Assembly: GCA_034190875.2 (NCBI GenBank)
Contig: CM067356.1
Location: 28,517,047-28,581,046, forward strand
Reading direction: 5' to 3'
Length of the DNA: 64,000 nt
Source: Urechis unicinctus
Lineage: Eukaryota; Annelida; Polychaeta; Xenopneusta; Urechidae
Shown here: piece after piece, positions 1-8,724 of the stretch
How the letters are laid out: the number at the start of each line of letters is the position of its first letter
How positions within the stretch are numbered: the first letter of the stretch is position 1
Notes under the pieces: model-generated
What the model was told of the DNA's origin: nothing
Database searches by the model: none
Seen by the model: the letters and a program-made list of their open reading frames with translations, nothing else
Program-made: the position numbers and the translations under genes

Positions 1-1639
1 AGTATAATATTCGTTGATGTTGGAACATTCGCGTGATATTTTGTGCTCTTGCACCGATACTATTGCATGAGTGTGTGGATTGTTTTGGATTGAGAACGTC
101 GGTGGAGCGGGGTAGAGGAGATTGTGTTGTCTGGCGTCAATTCGCGATTGCTACCAATTTACCAACATACTCAAACTTACGGACTTACGGGAGTAAATAT
201 TTGGCTACACAGTGTTCGTTTGGTTATTTAACCTTTGTCGCCTGTCAATCGACACATTACGAGGTTCGCAGGCATCTTGCCTACCTTCGTTGCCTCTCCC
301 CCAGCGTAATGGGTGTGTGTTTTCCTGGACCCTATGTCAGGTTTACAAGGTGTTTGTTGCGTGCAACATTGGCTATATGGTTTGCGGGTGGTTCATTACT
401 GGTAGTAGGTTTGTTTGTTTGCTAGCGGTTGGTTTTTGTAGGGCGGGGGAGGGTGTGAGGGGGGGGGAGTAATGAAGTGATTACACTACACGTTTGTCTG
501 TAAGTAGTCAATACTGGACGGCAGACAATTAATACCATCCACATACGATTTGATCGATACGTAATGCTTTTTATCGATAAAGTCCCTTATCGGCTTTGGC
601 AGCAATGTGATCCAAGTGCTAGCCCATTGGGCAACATGATCGGCATGTCGTAGTTGGGGACGCTTTTCTGCACTATTACTTACCGTTTATATTGAACTGA
701 TAAAAGTGCACAATGTTCTCTATTATATCGAACAATGACCAGTGTGTGTCGACTGGACAATGTAATACTAATCCTAAAACGCAGAGAAGATTTTGTTTAT
801 TGATAGTGACACATTTAATAGATTGCCATTCGTGATGGTTTGCAGATCCATTAAAATGGCTAGGCTGTCCTTTACATCTGTCACCGCATCTATGCAGTTC
901 TTACACAGTTGCTAGCAAGATAATCTGACCAAAGAAAAAAAGGTTCGATGGTGTTTTATGCGGATCACAAGCCCGTAGACGCCGCTTATGCACAACAAGC
1001 AATAGTTTTGCTGATTGTGAGGCGGTGTAATCATCCATAGCCATGTTCGTAAAATGTTTTTGTTAACGATAAAAGAGCGCCTAGAGTAATTGGAAATGGT
1101 GATATAGAGGAAGTGATGATGCTTACTGTTCTACAAACACTGCATTAACAACAGATAATCAGACATGCTCCCATGTTCGTGGCACGAATACCCATGCTGG
1201 ACATGGAAAACCGCATTACTAACATGCAATGCGGTGCATAAATATTGATGTGTTTATATATGTTTGTTATTGTACAAAGCAGTAATAATCATTATGCATA
1301 TGGTGATGGTGTCAACCATAGTGGTATGGAGCAATAGAAGAGGATTGCGGTCTCAACCCTCCTGTCCTATCTTGTTCGATTCTATCTGAGCTGGATGGGT
1401 ATCATCTGGGGCCGAGGATACGCAAAAACATGAAAATGATCGTATTTTTCATAGGTTACATACAAAATAAAGTTCCAAACCCTCATTAGGGTTGTAATAA
1501 TTCTTACTTACATAAGAACATCGATTTGATCATCAATCATAATGTGCGCACACTAATTTGCACCAGTTGTTACATCTCCTCTTCCGAGGGTATGAGTGTC
1601 TCAGACGTTTACGCTTACAATGCAAGTGATGTTACTGCC

Positions 1640-2420
1640 TGTCCTGGCATCAAACTCAAATGTACAGTACAACATATAGGTCGGCCAAATGAACAAATGT
1701 CATACTGAATGGGTGATTATAATATAGATGACGGCCAACGGAATACAGGTGTCATATTGAATCAGTCATTTAAATCCAGCAAACACTGCAGTGCAGCAGT
1801 AAAGGCTAGGGTCCTCGAGACGTTCACCTGTCGTTCTAAGGGATGTTTGACCACGCTGTATAAGGCACTTGTTAGGCTCTATTTAGAACATGCAATTCAG
1901 ATGTGATCACCATTCTTTCAATGTGACCGAGATATATTAGAAAAAATTCAAATGCGAGTTTCTGCGCTCGTAGCCAGTATGTCTGAGTTAGGTTTCGAAC
2001 GAAGATTGCGCTTGTTGGGACTGACAACATTTAAAGCCCGGTGACTCCGCAGGAATGAAATACACAGGTATACTAAATGTTCCATGGATTGGATAACATT
2101 AGTGTTAATTTTTTTTCATGTTTGCATTGCCTAAAACTCAACACTTCTGCAATATTCATACAACCTGACAGAACCTATGCTTATGACATAATTAAAGAGA
2201 ACTAGCGTTTCCGATCGCGCAGTGAGTCCATGGAATAGGTCACCAGCCAAGAGAGTTTTATCTAGTTCACTGAACTCTTTTAAAAACCAACTTGAAATGT
2301 ATTTTAACGACAAAGGTTTAAATAAATGTCTTAATACTAATTTATTACTAATGTTGATGGTCGCTGGCAGGGAACATAACGGTATAGACAATCTCTGGAT
2401 TCATTTTGTACTGATATAGT
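1640..2420 (+). pseudogene. Decayed CR1/Jockey-type LINE reverse transcriptase, C-terminal part (copy A)
   Basis: Joining short open frames gives the order typical of the end of a LINE ORF2. First comes a KCxVxHIGRPN-like stretch about 1664-1695 and MGDY after a TGA stop at 1706. Then come a GVILNQSFKSSKH-like segment (1751-1787), LYKALVRLYLEHAIQ (1858-1902), DILEKIQMRVSALV (about 1930-1971), LGFERRLRLLGLTT (1987-2028) and a PWNRSPAKRVLSSSLNSFK-like tail (2228-2284). These match the post-YADD region of CR1/Jockey-superfamily elements as I know it. The catalytic core is absent, and several stops and shifts break the frame. It is a dead 5'-truncated copy. Because copies B, C and D carry the same remnant, the insertion predates the duplications. 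The exact clade is not assignable by eye. Confidence 0.75.
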
Positions 2421-3175
2421 AACTCATAGCACGCAGGTGTAAGGAGAGGAAGGGCTTAATGATGAAGTCATGTGGGTTCCGCAGGCAATCATATCGTCTA
2501 CTCCCTATTTGTTCTCATTCCATACTTCACATACAGTTCCAGAAGCTACCGCTTGTTTTCATCTGGCTCCAAAGTGCGTTTAATGGTAAAAAGCTTTGAG
2601 GATTGCAACGCTTTCTGCAATAAAATGTTATTGGGTAAGCAGAACAGCTGCGTAAAATATGTATCTCTCGAGGAACTGTCGCCATATACCCGTTGTTACC
2701 ATGGACCGCCAAATCACCTTAACATCTGGTATAATAGCTTTGCATGCAAGTGAGCGGTCACTCGATATTCTTGGGAGAGCAATTTAGAAAAAATGAAAAA
2801 AAGTGTAATTAACCTAAACCGGAATGCTCGTTTTCGTAATAAATCTCATACTTCATAAGATTAAACTGTCAGAAATCAAGCAGTCGCACATCAAGCATCT
2901 GCAATATTCCCTACAGATAACAATGACGACATTGGAAACAATATCATGTCATTCTGTTTTGATACGATCGTGTAGTGGCGAACGTATGCTAACTCTACAT
3001 GATAGAATATCAGAGGGATTTGCATAGAGCTGATAGGCCTGGGTAGTAGCTGCAACAACGGGCAATAGACTAATCGAATGTTTCTCTAATTTATTAGTAG
3101 TATAGGTAACGACGAAGCTGGCGCACCACCTTACCTATACTACAGTGGTTCCCAACTGTACCAGCCACACGGGCA

Positions 3176-3270
3176 AATTAGGTTTCAGTTTCGGTTTCAG
3201 TTTCGGTTTCGGTTCGAATGTGCGACTTTGTCTCAATTTCGGTTTCGGGTTTTGTTTTGGTTTCTCTGTG
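3176..3270 (+). repeat. Pyrimidine-rich ggtttc/agtttc hexamer tract
   Basis: Imperfect tandem hexamers of the type ggtttc, agtttc and cggttt run through this stretch. On the minus strand they read as alternating Lys/Pro or Glu/Thr, depending on frame, at the end of the element E ORF. The equivalent tract in copy B (24708-24790) has fewer units. The difference in unit number shows slippage since duplication. Confidence 0.7.
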
Positions 3271-3295
3271 TGTTTGAAGGTGGGGCCGCCAAGGA

Positions 3296-3760
3296 TTACC
3301 CATAGAGGTCTTTGAGTCTGAAGCTTCCAGGGCCACCGTGATAAGTTCCATTTTTCACCCTGGTGAGGTCTTCCATGAACTGGGTCACGGTGTCATTGTT
3401 TTTCTCAATAAAGGCTGGATCTGGACCAATCGTTGTAACTCTCATCGTGCAGAGTTTCCAGCAGATGAAAGCCTCATCTGGCCCCTTTGGAATATCTTTT
3501 GGCCTGCCCATCCAGGGGCCGTGGTGAACCAGATCGTAGTTGGGGATGCTGTTAAACTTGCCGTTGGTGGCGTAGTCCCAATCATCTGCGCCGGGAATGG
3601 TTGTGTACCCCCAAGCAACCGTCCATTTGTACATTTTTTCCTTATGACACCCCAAGCTGTACACCTCAGCCTTTTCAAGTTTCTTGTAGGCACACTCCGA
3701 TGGTTGCTGGCTGGCTGTGGTGAAGCCCAAGCAGAATCTGAGGTTTGTACTGGGCTGGAA
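3296..3760 (-). CDS. Unrecognised element E ORF (copy A), partial
   Basis: About 150 codons are open on the minus strand without an obvious start. The frame extends upstream of the first Met through an FQPSTNLRFC-like stretch. Recognisable words are TIPGADDWDYATNGK, HHGPWMGRPKDIPKG, DEAFICWKLCTM and GPDPAFIEKNNDT. The same protein is readable in copy B at 24840-25290 with a few substitutions, including W to C after DEAFIC and W for R before VKNGT. After VKNGT the two copies split into different frames, and another frame restores a basic RPRKFQTQRPLW-like stretch, so both carry frameshifts. Conservation of the frame across two copies that differ elsewhere suggests former coding use. Trp, Pro and Asp content fits a structural beta-rich protein. 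I assign no function. Confidence 0.4.
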   Translation of the reverse strand, partial: FQPSTNLRFCLGFTTASQQPSECAYKKLEKAEVYSLGCHKEKMYKWTVAWGYTTIPGADDWDYATNGKFNSIPNYDLVHHGPWMGRPKDIPKGPDEAFICWKLCTMRVTTIGPDPAFIEKNNDTVTQFMEDLTRVKNGTYHGGPGSFRLKDLYG

Positions 3761-3883
3761 TAATTCATCCCGAGCTCTGAGTGTAGGGGCACTTTATTTC
3801 GAGCGGGCAATTTCCTTCTCTACCCCATCCTCTCTTCACCACCTATGACCTGTGAGCCGTCGGGGGGCGTGGGTGGGGGGTGG

Positions 3884-4192
3884 TCAGACAAGTTTGATAG
3901 CAGTCTGAACTGGGAGTAGACAAAAGCCGTCTGGAGAGTATTTTTTTCTCAATAACCGCAATTTCCTCAAAGGCCTGGCCCCAGAGGCACCCTCGTTGCT
4001 AGTTTTTTCAGCCAACTTCTTACTATAGCTGGTGAAGTAGTTATGTCCGATGACAGCGGTGTAGTCGCTTCCGCCAATGTAGTGATTTCTTTTATTCTCC
4101 CACTGAGTTGTCTTTTGTCTGATCCCACCATGACTGGCACAGATCAACTTAATCACTTGTTCCATTTCCAAGCTATACCTTATGCTCTCCAC
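3884..4192 (-). pseudogene. Basic element E segment, frame disrupted
   Basis: The open frame is about 100 codons with HYIGGSDYTAVIGHNY near its middle and a basic LRKLRLLRKK stretch. A second frame (IAVIEKKILSRRLL onward, ending TPSSDCYQTC) is also readable at 25358-25600 in copy B, where it continues upstream in unrelated sequence. The two readings overlap, so at least one frameshift is likely. No domain is recognised. Confidence 0.3.
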
Positions 4193-4196
4193 TGTT

Positions 4197-4445
4197 TAAA
4201 TAGACCGGTAACTAGATGTCTGTCTGCTAACAAGGTCCTCTAGATGTTCCAATCGCTCCATTAGATTATTGTTATTAACCTCCAGATCTCTCACCAGTTC
4301 TACAAGGTCATCATAGTCTCCATATCATATTTTTCCGTCTTTCATATAATCTATATCTAACATCAACTCCTTTACACTACTCTCAAGTTCAGTAATAGCT
4401 CTTCTATAGTGATTTCTAAACATTATATCCTCGTTAATTCAGTAG
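4197..4445 (-). pseudogene. Coiled-coil segment of element E with one stop
   Basis: Minus-strand translation gives about 80 residues of strongly helical, heptad-like sequence (RRAITELESSVKEL, LVELVRDLEVNNNNLMERL, EHLEDLVSRQ). A single TGA at 4325-4327 interrupts it. No ORF of usual size covers it because of that stop. The periodic Leu/Ile with Glu/Asn spacing supports real former coding. It lies between the P1-like ORF upstream and the basic segment downstream, all on the same strand, consistent with one element. Confidence 0.45.
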
Positions 4446-4447
4446 GC

Positions 4448-4545
4448 TGATTCATATGTGCACATTATGATTAACGGCTGTGATTCATATATGCACGTTA
4501 TGATTCATAGCGTTCATATATGCCCGTTATGATTAGATTACACAC
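4448..4545 (+). repeat. Short tandem repeat, about 30 bp period, three units
   Basis: The phrase ttcatatatgcacgttatga recurs at 4451, 4484 and 4513 with small changes, giving periods of 33 and 29 bp. Confidence 0.7.
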
Positions 4546-5137
4546 CTATGACCATTATGTTTGGGGTGTACATAGCATATTTAAGGTAATTAGTCGCTGC
4601 TTATGTAATTACCAGAAATCAAAAAGATCTTAAAACAACCCATTTTTACCGTGTATTGGGAGAAGAATTCTATCCAAGTGTCATCCTCAATTTAACGCTC
4701 TAAAGAGTGAACAATGAGAGTGTTTTTGTGAACACCCATATTTGTTCTACACTCAAAATCTAGTCCTTATATAGCACCAAGTTATCATATTAAGATTGTC
4801 TCTTGGTATGACACTGCAGGGCTCGAGTTGTCAAGTGCCACTGATTTTGTGTATTGTGAAGAGGTTAACTGGGGTCTCTATACCATCTACATCTCCACCT
4901 ACTTCCAGTACTTCTAGTTATAGCACCCTCTCCCCCTATTTAGTGGAGGGGATAGGAATGAGTCACGTGGGGTAGGGGCGGCCAGATGGCATACAGGCCA
5001 ATCTTCGGCAGAGGTGGGGTCGCAGGGGAAATCCCGGGGCCTCTGTGGTCCTGCTGAAACTGGAGAGCAGTTGTCACACCCGGAAGCTTTTGCACTTTTT
5101 CACACAAAGTCTATGTATTGAGGCAGGTCAATATCAT

Positions 5138-5640
5138 TCACAGTCCGCTCAATGGTAAAGAAGCCCCCAATCTTTTTCTGATACCTTCCAATGCTTTGTC
5201 TTTTCCACATTGGATCAGCACGTTTTTTTCATCAATTGAAAAAGTCTGGTGCACTTTTACAGATCTGGCCTTAATTTCGCCCTTTATTTGGATATATTTT
5301 GTGACTTCACCTAAAACGAGTTTAAACTCATGATCCGAGATATTACCATCTTCAAGTGCTGTCGATACAATGTCAGCAAAGGTATTCAATTTGCTCTGCG
5401 CTAGAATACGGATCTGATCATGTTGTTTCACCTTGATGGTCAGTCCACGACTGACAAATTTTCCAGCAATGCCATGTAGCCCACAAGCGGCTCCAGTAAC
5501 ACCCAAGACTGTGGCAATAGGAATGGCAACTATTGTAGACATTATACCTACACCATTTGCACCAAGACACATACCAACAGTAACTAACAAAGTTTGTATG
5601 CCCCCACACGTACCTAGTCCCTCTTCTGGTGAGAAGAACG
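5138..5640 (-). CDS. Gly/Ala-rich hydrophobic plus helical protein of element E (partial)
   Basis: The frame is open for about 165 codons from just after a TGA near 5643 to the stop at 5138. The N-terminal third is a Gly/Val/Ala/Ile-rich hydrophobic region (GANGVGIMSTIVAIPIATVL, then TGAACGLHGIAGKFV). It is followed by charged amphipathic helices (HDQIRILAQSKLNTFADIV, DGNISDHEFKLVLGEVTKYI) and a C-terminal Lys-rich stretch. From memory, unverified, this layout resembles uncharacterised proteins found in cnidarian, mollusc and echinoderm genomes next to mobile-element genes, in which an SKLNT...SDxEF...LxExxKY pattern recurs. Location on the same strand as the other element E ORFs supports that. 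No internal stop is present in the main part, so this is the best preserved E gene. Function is unknown; membrane association is an inference. Confidence 0.5.
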
Positions 5641-6269
5641 CTCAATGCTGTAATCCAGCTAATTGCTTTTGGAGTTGTCAGTATATGAGGACGATGAGGA
5701 CATTTCACACCTTTTTAAACTAATAAAAGCACAACATGATGGCAGTTATATATATACCTATTAAGAACAAGATAATGTATGCATTATTGAGGTTGGTCCC
5801 CCCGGTAATACAAAGAACTAGTGAATGGCCTGGAACTCTTTAAAGGCCCATGATTCCAGGCCAGAAGTCCCTCTGTACAACTCACTGGAGAGGTATATTT
5901 AATTGTAACAGCTAATTGATGAAAGATCTCGGCTCCCAAAACCAGTGCCAATATTAAAAATAAAATTAATATCTACTTATCTACTGACAAGGAGAATACC
6001 ATTTATTGAAATTATATTACATTTTAGCAAAAATAAGATATCGATCAAAATCCCAGTTGAATGTAGTAGCAGTTTTCATTTGCGATAACGTTTTACCATT
6101 CAATCAAATAACAGCACAAGAAAATATATTCTCCGTAAAAGGACAGGCGTATGGTGAATCAATCATTGATAACCATTAAACGGGCCTGAAATCGAGGTGC
6201 ATCACTGTGTTCGAGCACTGCCTGTATTATCGCTTTGGTTGACGTTTCACACAATATAATGGAGGTTTG

Positions 6270-6502
6270 TCACAATTTAACACATTCTAGGCCAACAAGT
6301 ACTCCAAGCCGCATGCAATGATGTGATTCGTTGCGGTATATGATGTAGATGATGACGGTATAAAATACAATCATGCTCACACCTACCACAGCTCCCATGT
6401 TAACAAACCAGGAAACAACCATGCTATCCGGCTGGACGGTGACATATGACGTCACAAACTCAGGTGCCAATGGCAGCCGCGTTTTGCGCATATGCCAAAA
6501 CG
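6270..6502 (-). CDS. Terminal exon of putative single-pass membrane protein (gene M2)
   Basis: The exon starts after a T-rich tract and AG (6504-6503), in phase 1, completing an Ala codon with the last base of the exon at 6600-6753. It encodes a short extracellular piece (PLAPEFVTSYVTVQPDSMVV), a clear transmembrane helix (VNMGAVVGVSMIVFYTVIIY) and a tail of about 25 residues that begins YRNES and ends at a TGA at 6270-6272. The PLAP...V..SW pattern is reminiscent of the start of a fibronectin type III domain, but the membrane helix follows at once, so it may simply be a stalk. The phase match with two upstream exons is the main support. Type I topology is inferred. An unspliced alternative cannot be excluded. 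Confidence 0.5.
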
Positions 6503-6599
6503 CTCCAAAAAATCGAGGTAAATGTTTAAAAAAAGCCTACAAAATGACATCAATGAACGAAAACATTGTCGGAAACGTCTTTCACGAACTGATATACAC

Positions 6600-6753
6600 C
6601 TAATAAAACATCGATTAGGGAGTCGTTACTTTCACTATAACCCTCATACTCGATGTAGTGAATTGCAAACACAATAACGCGACAACTGGTACCACCTTTT
6701 TTACGACAAAATGTTATGTTGATCTTACAAACACGATCCTGCTGCAGATGTGA
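6600..6753 (-). CDS. Internal exon of gene M2 (SEA-like extracellular segment)
   Basis: The exon is bounded by a good acceptor (attttacttgcag, AG at 6755-6754) and a donor (ttag then gtgtat, GT at 6599-6598). Its length of 154 bp takes phase 0 in and phase 1 out, matching both neighbours. It encodes CKINITFCRKKGGTSCRVIV followed by FAIHYIEYEG and DSLIDVLL. The strand-like hydrophobic run after a Gly-Thr-Ser, followed by a transmembrane exon, is what a SEA domain next to the membrane would look like, but the sequence match is weak. The two cysteines flanking the RKKGG loop could form a disulphide. Confidence 0.5.
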
Positions 6754-6884
6754 CTGCAAGTAAAATTTCTTAACGCCGTGTCATTATTGATACATTCTGT
6801 CGATCCACAGCTACTAAAATGAATCAAACACCGGACTCAATACACTTAACCTTGCTGTACCTTGAAGTCATCCTACTATTTCAC

Positions 6885-7106
6885 TTGCAGTACCATATTA
6901 TGAAAATCTTCCAATCTGCGCTGTCGCACTATATCTAAATTTTGATTATTTCGAAATGCACTGGTAGCGTATTGCATTTGATTGAGTATCAAAGACGCAT
7001 AAGTTTTTTGGCGACGCTGCCACATTATATAATGGTAAGTCAATTTAATTGATTTGCCTGCGGCCGTTTTACCTATGGTTTTGAAAACTTTTCTCTTGAT
7101 TTTCAT
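6885..7106 (-). CDS. Upstream exon of gene M2
   Basis: The frame is open from an ATG at 7106 to a donor at 6885/6884 (CAA then gtgaaa), phase 0, joining in frame to the exon at 6753. It encodes a basic start (MKIKRKVFKTIGKT) and helical sequence (SLILNQMQYATSAFRNNQ, VRQRRLEDFHNMVL). The 5' boundary is uncertain: a donor-like site at CATAG/gtaaaa and an acceptor-like tggcag lie inside, and no signal peptide is seen. A separate minus-strand open segment just upstream (7109-7210) reads GKPDEANEHTKLSSDDSFIV and stops at TAA, so it could be the C-terminal tail of another transcript. The true 5' exons of M2 are not identified. Confidence 0.4.
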
Positions 7107-8037
7107 TTAGTTCGCAACAATAAAACTGTCATCGGAACTAAGTTTTGTATGCTCATTTGCCTCATCAGGTTTTCCTACGCTCTTGCCTTCCTCTTACTTG
7201 CCGCTTTAATATATAATATTTCAGTTTTCAGGTAGAATCCCAATAAAACTGATGTGAAGTCACAATTGATTTGTTATTTTGAAGCTGCGGATTGGTACGA
7301 GGAGCAGCTTCAAACAAAACAGCACTACACTTCTGTACAATAGGCCAACGGTTTGTAAATAATATTTCCGCTTCTGGTTTTATCTGATGCTGCGTATCTT
7401 ATAACTACTATGCTTAACAAAGCTCGTATCTTTAGACTTAAAAGTGACTGTGCTATGTTATGATGGACATATTGCTAGACATGTATGAACCTTCGTAGGC
7501 CACCAAATCACACATTACCCTTTATGGCTGTCTCGTAGCAATTTAACTATCAACCACCAACCAGATATTTGCACGATAATTAGGCATCTCGGCATTTGCC
7601 TTAGTCAAACTGGTATCCGATTTACAATTGCATTTAACCCACAGCATGCAATGCACGGCTAATTATTATCAACGATCAATTGTAAACGTGGCAGCCATTC
7701 GAATTCCTATAGCATGATGATAAGCTTGTTGTCAGGGAAAATTATTGAGTCGCTTGTACCTGAAATACTGCGGTACAAGTACTGATCCTGGCTCAGGGAC
7801 GTGATATCAATAAACTATATGTTACCTAAAGCCCTCGCGTTCTTTTGACACCAGCTTATCTCTAGAATGGACCAGATGCAGTTCTTGACTTCTCGTTCCT
7901 CTCTGAAAAAACATCGTTCGTAGCTCATCGCCACGCACTGTATGAGAATATATAATGCACCAGTGAAGATGATAAGAGTGATCAGGCACTAAGCGGGGTA
8001 ATCTCAGTTGTACATGAACAATTTATATTATTAGCAG

Positions 8038-8267
8038 GTGAGGAAGCAATTGTTGCATACGTCATGTTGATAGGTGAAACAGAAAGCAACAAGTGTTACA
8101 AACAGGGACTTATTGTATGCAACCAAACGCGTGATGGAATCGAAATAGCCATAATATTTGGCTTTGTTGTAACATGTTCTATTATGGTTTCGATCAGTGT
8201 GGTGTGTATTTATCTACCTCAGCCAGCGGTATGCCTTGAACCAACTCCCAATATATATGCTTCACAG
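8038..8267 (+). CDS. Putative transmembrane exon on the plus strand (gene M3)
   Basis: It lies between an acceptor (tattattagcag, AG at 8036-8037) and a consensus donor (CAG/gtgagg, GT at 8268-8269). It is 230 bp, phase 1 in and phase 0 out. It encodes EEAIVAYVMLIGETESNKCY, an N-glycosylation motif (NQT), and DGIEIAIIFGFVVTCSIMVS running into SVVCIYL as a transmembrane helix, then a short tail ending NIYASQ. The layout (juxtamembrane extracellular piece, DGIEIA into the helix, cytoplasmic stub) is typical of invertebrate type I receptors, but partner exons were not found. It sits between two minus-strand genes, so it is a separate locus if real. Confidence 0.35.
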
Positions 8268-8416
8268 GTGAGGTATCTGTATACAAAACTATTCATAGTC
8301 ATTTCATCTAGATGTCATTAACGAATGCTGCTTATCTCAAGAGATGTTGGGAATGCATGGTTGCTTTCAAACCTGTGGTAAATTTAAAAGCAGAACCTAA
8401 GTGGTGTCGTTTGGGG

Positions 8417-8724
8417 CATGTTCTGTGTCTTCCAAGCCTTACTTAACGTAGATGACGCATTGTGCTTCAATTCAATTGCATGTTCTGTGTCTCCAAAGCC
8501 TTAATTAACGTAAATGATGCTTTGTGCTTCAATTCAATTGCATGTTCTGTGTCTCCAAAGCCTTAATTAACGTAAATGATGCTTTGTGCTTCAATTCAAA
8601 TGCATGTTCAGTGTCTTCAAAGCCTTAATTAACGTAGATGACGCATTGTGCCTCAATTCAATTGCAAGTTCAGTGTCTTCGAAGCATTTATTAACGTAGA
8701 TGACGCATTGTGCTTCAATTCTTA
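8417..8724 (+). repeat. 62-bp minisatellite, five units
   Basis: Units begin with catgttctgtgtctt/caaag at 8417, 8479, 8541, 8603 and 8665, an exact 62-bp period. Each contains a ttaattaacgta-like core and ends in gtgcttcaattcaattg. Units 2 and 3 are nearly identical; units 1, 4 and 5 share gatgacgcat in place of gatgctt, a higher-order variant pattern. Confidence 0.95.

Larger units (their letters stand above)
292..3964 (+). repeat. Repeat module X, copy A
   Basis: This block realigns, in the same orientation and mostly at high identity by eye, with 21221-25488. Parts of it recur at 40198-41593 and 49537-50930. Homology starts at a C-run followed by agcgtaatggg and stops sharply after cgcaattt at 3964. 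Copy A lacks about 170 bp near 1413 (present in B, C and D) and about 440 bp near 2700 (present in B). It carries a LINE 3' remnant and the 3' part of element E. The open frames at 33-472 belong to this repeated, non-conserved sequence and are not called as genes. Confidence 0.9.
3170..5720 (-). mobile_element. Element E: degenerate multi-ORF element of unknown family
   Basis: A minus-strand stretch that looks richer in GC than its surroundings carries four coding-like blocks in the same direction: a hydrophobic/helical protein (5138-5640), a coiled-coil segment (4197-4445), a basic segment (3884-4192) and a distinctive ORF (3296-3760) followed by a Pro/Lys-rich tract. Module B shares only the part up to 25488, so the rest of E in copy A either was lost from B or joined copy A separately. 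I do not recognise the family. Linked structural-type proteins could suit a virus-like or large DNA transposon, but no polymerase, integrase or terminal repeat was seen. Confidence 0.4.

Noticed and set aside
33-472. Overlapping frames at the window start
   Set aside because: The second half lies in module X, and copy B breaks both frames (only a 64-codon frame remains at 21218), so they are not conserved.
3884-4192. Phospholipase A2-like reading of the IGGSDY...NY stretch in element E
   Set aside because: The catalytic His-Asp pair and the calcium-loop spacing of that family are not present.
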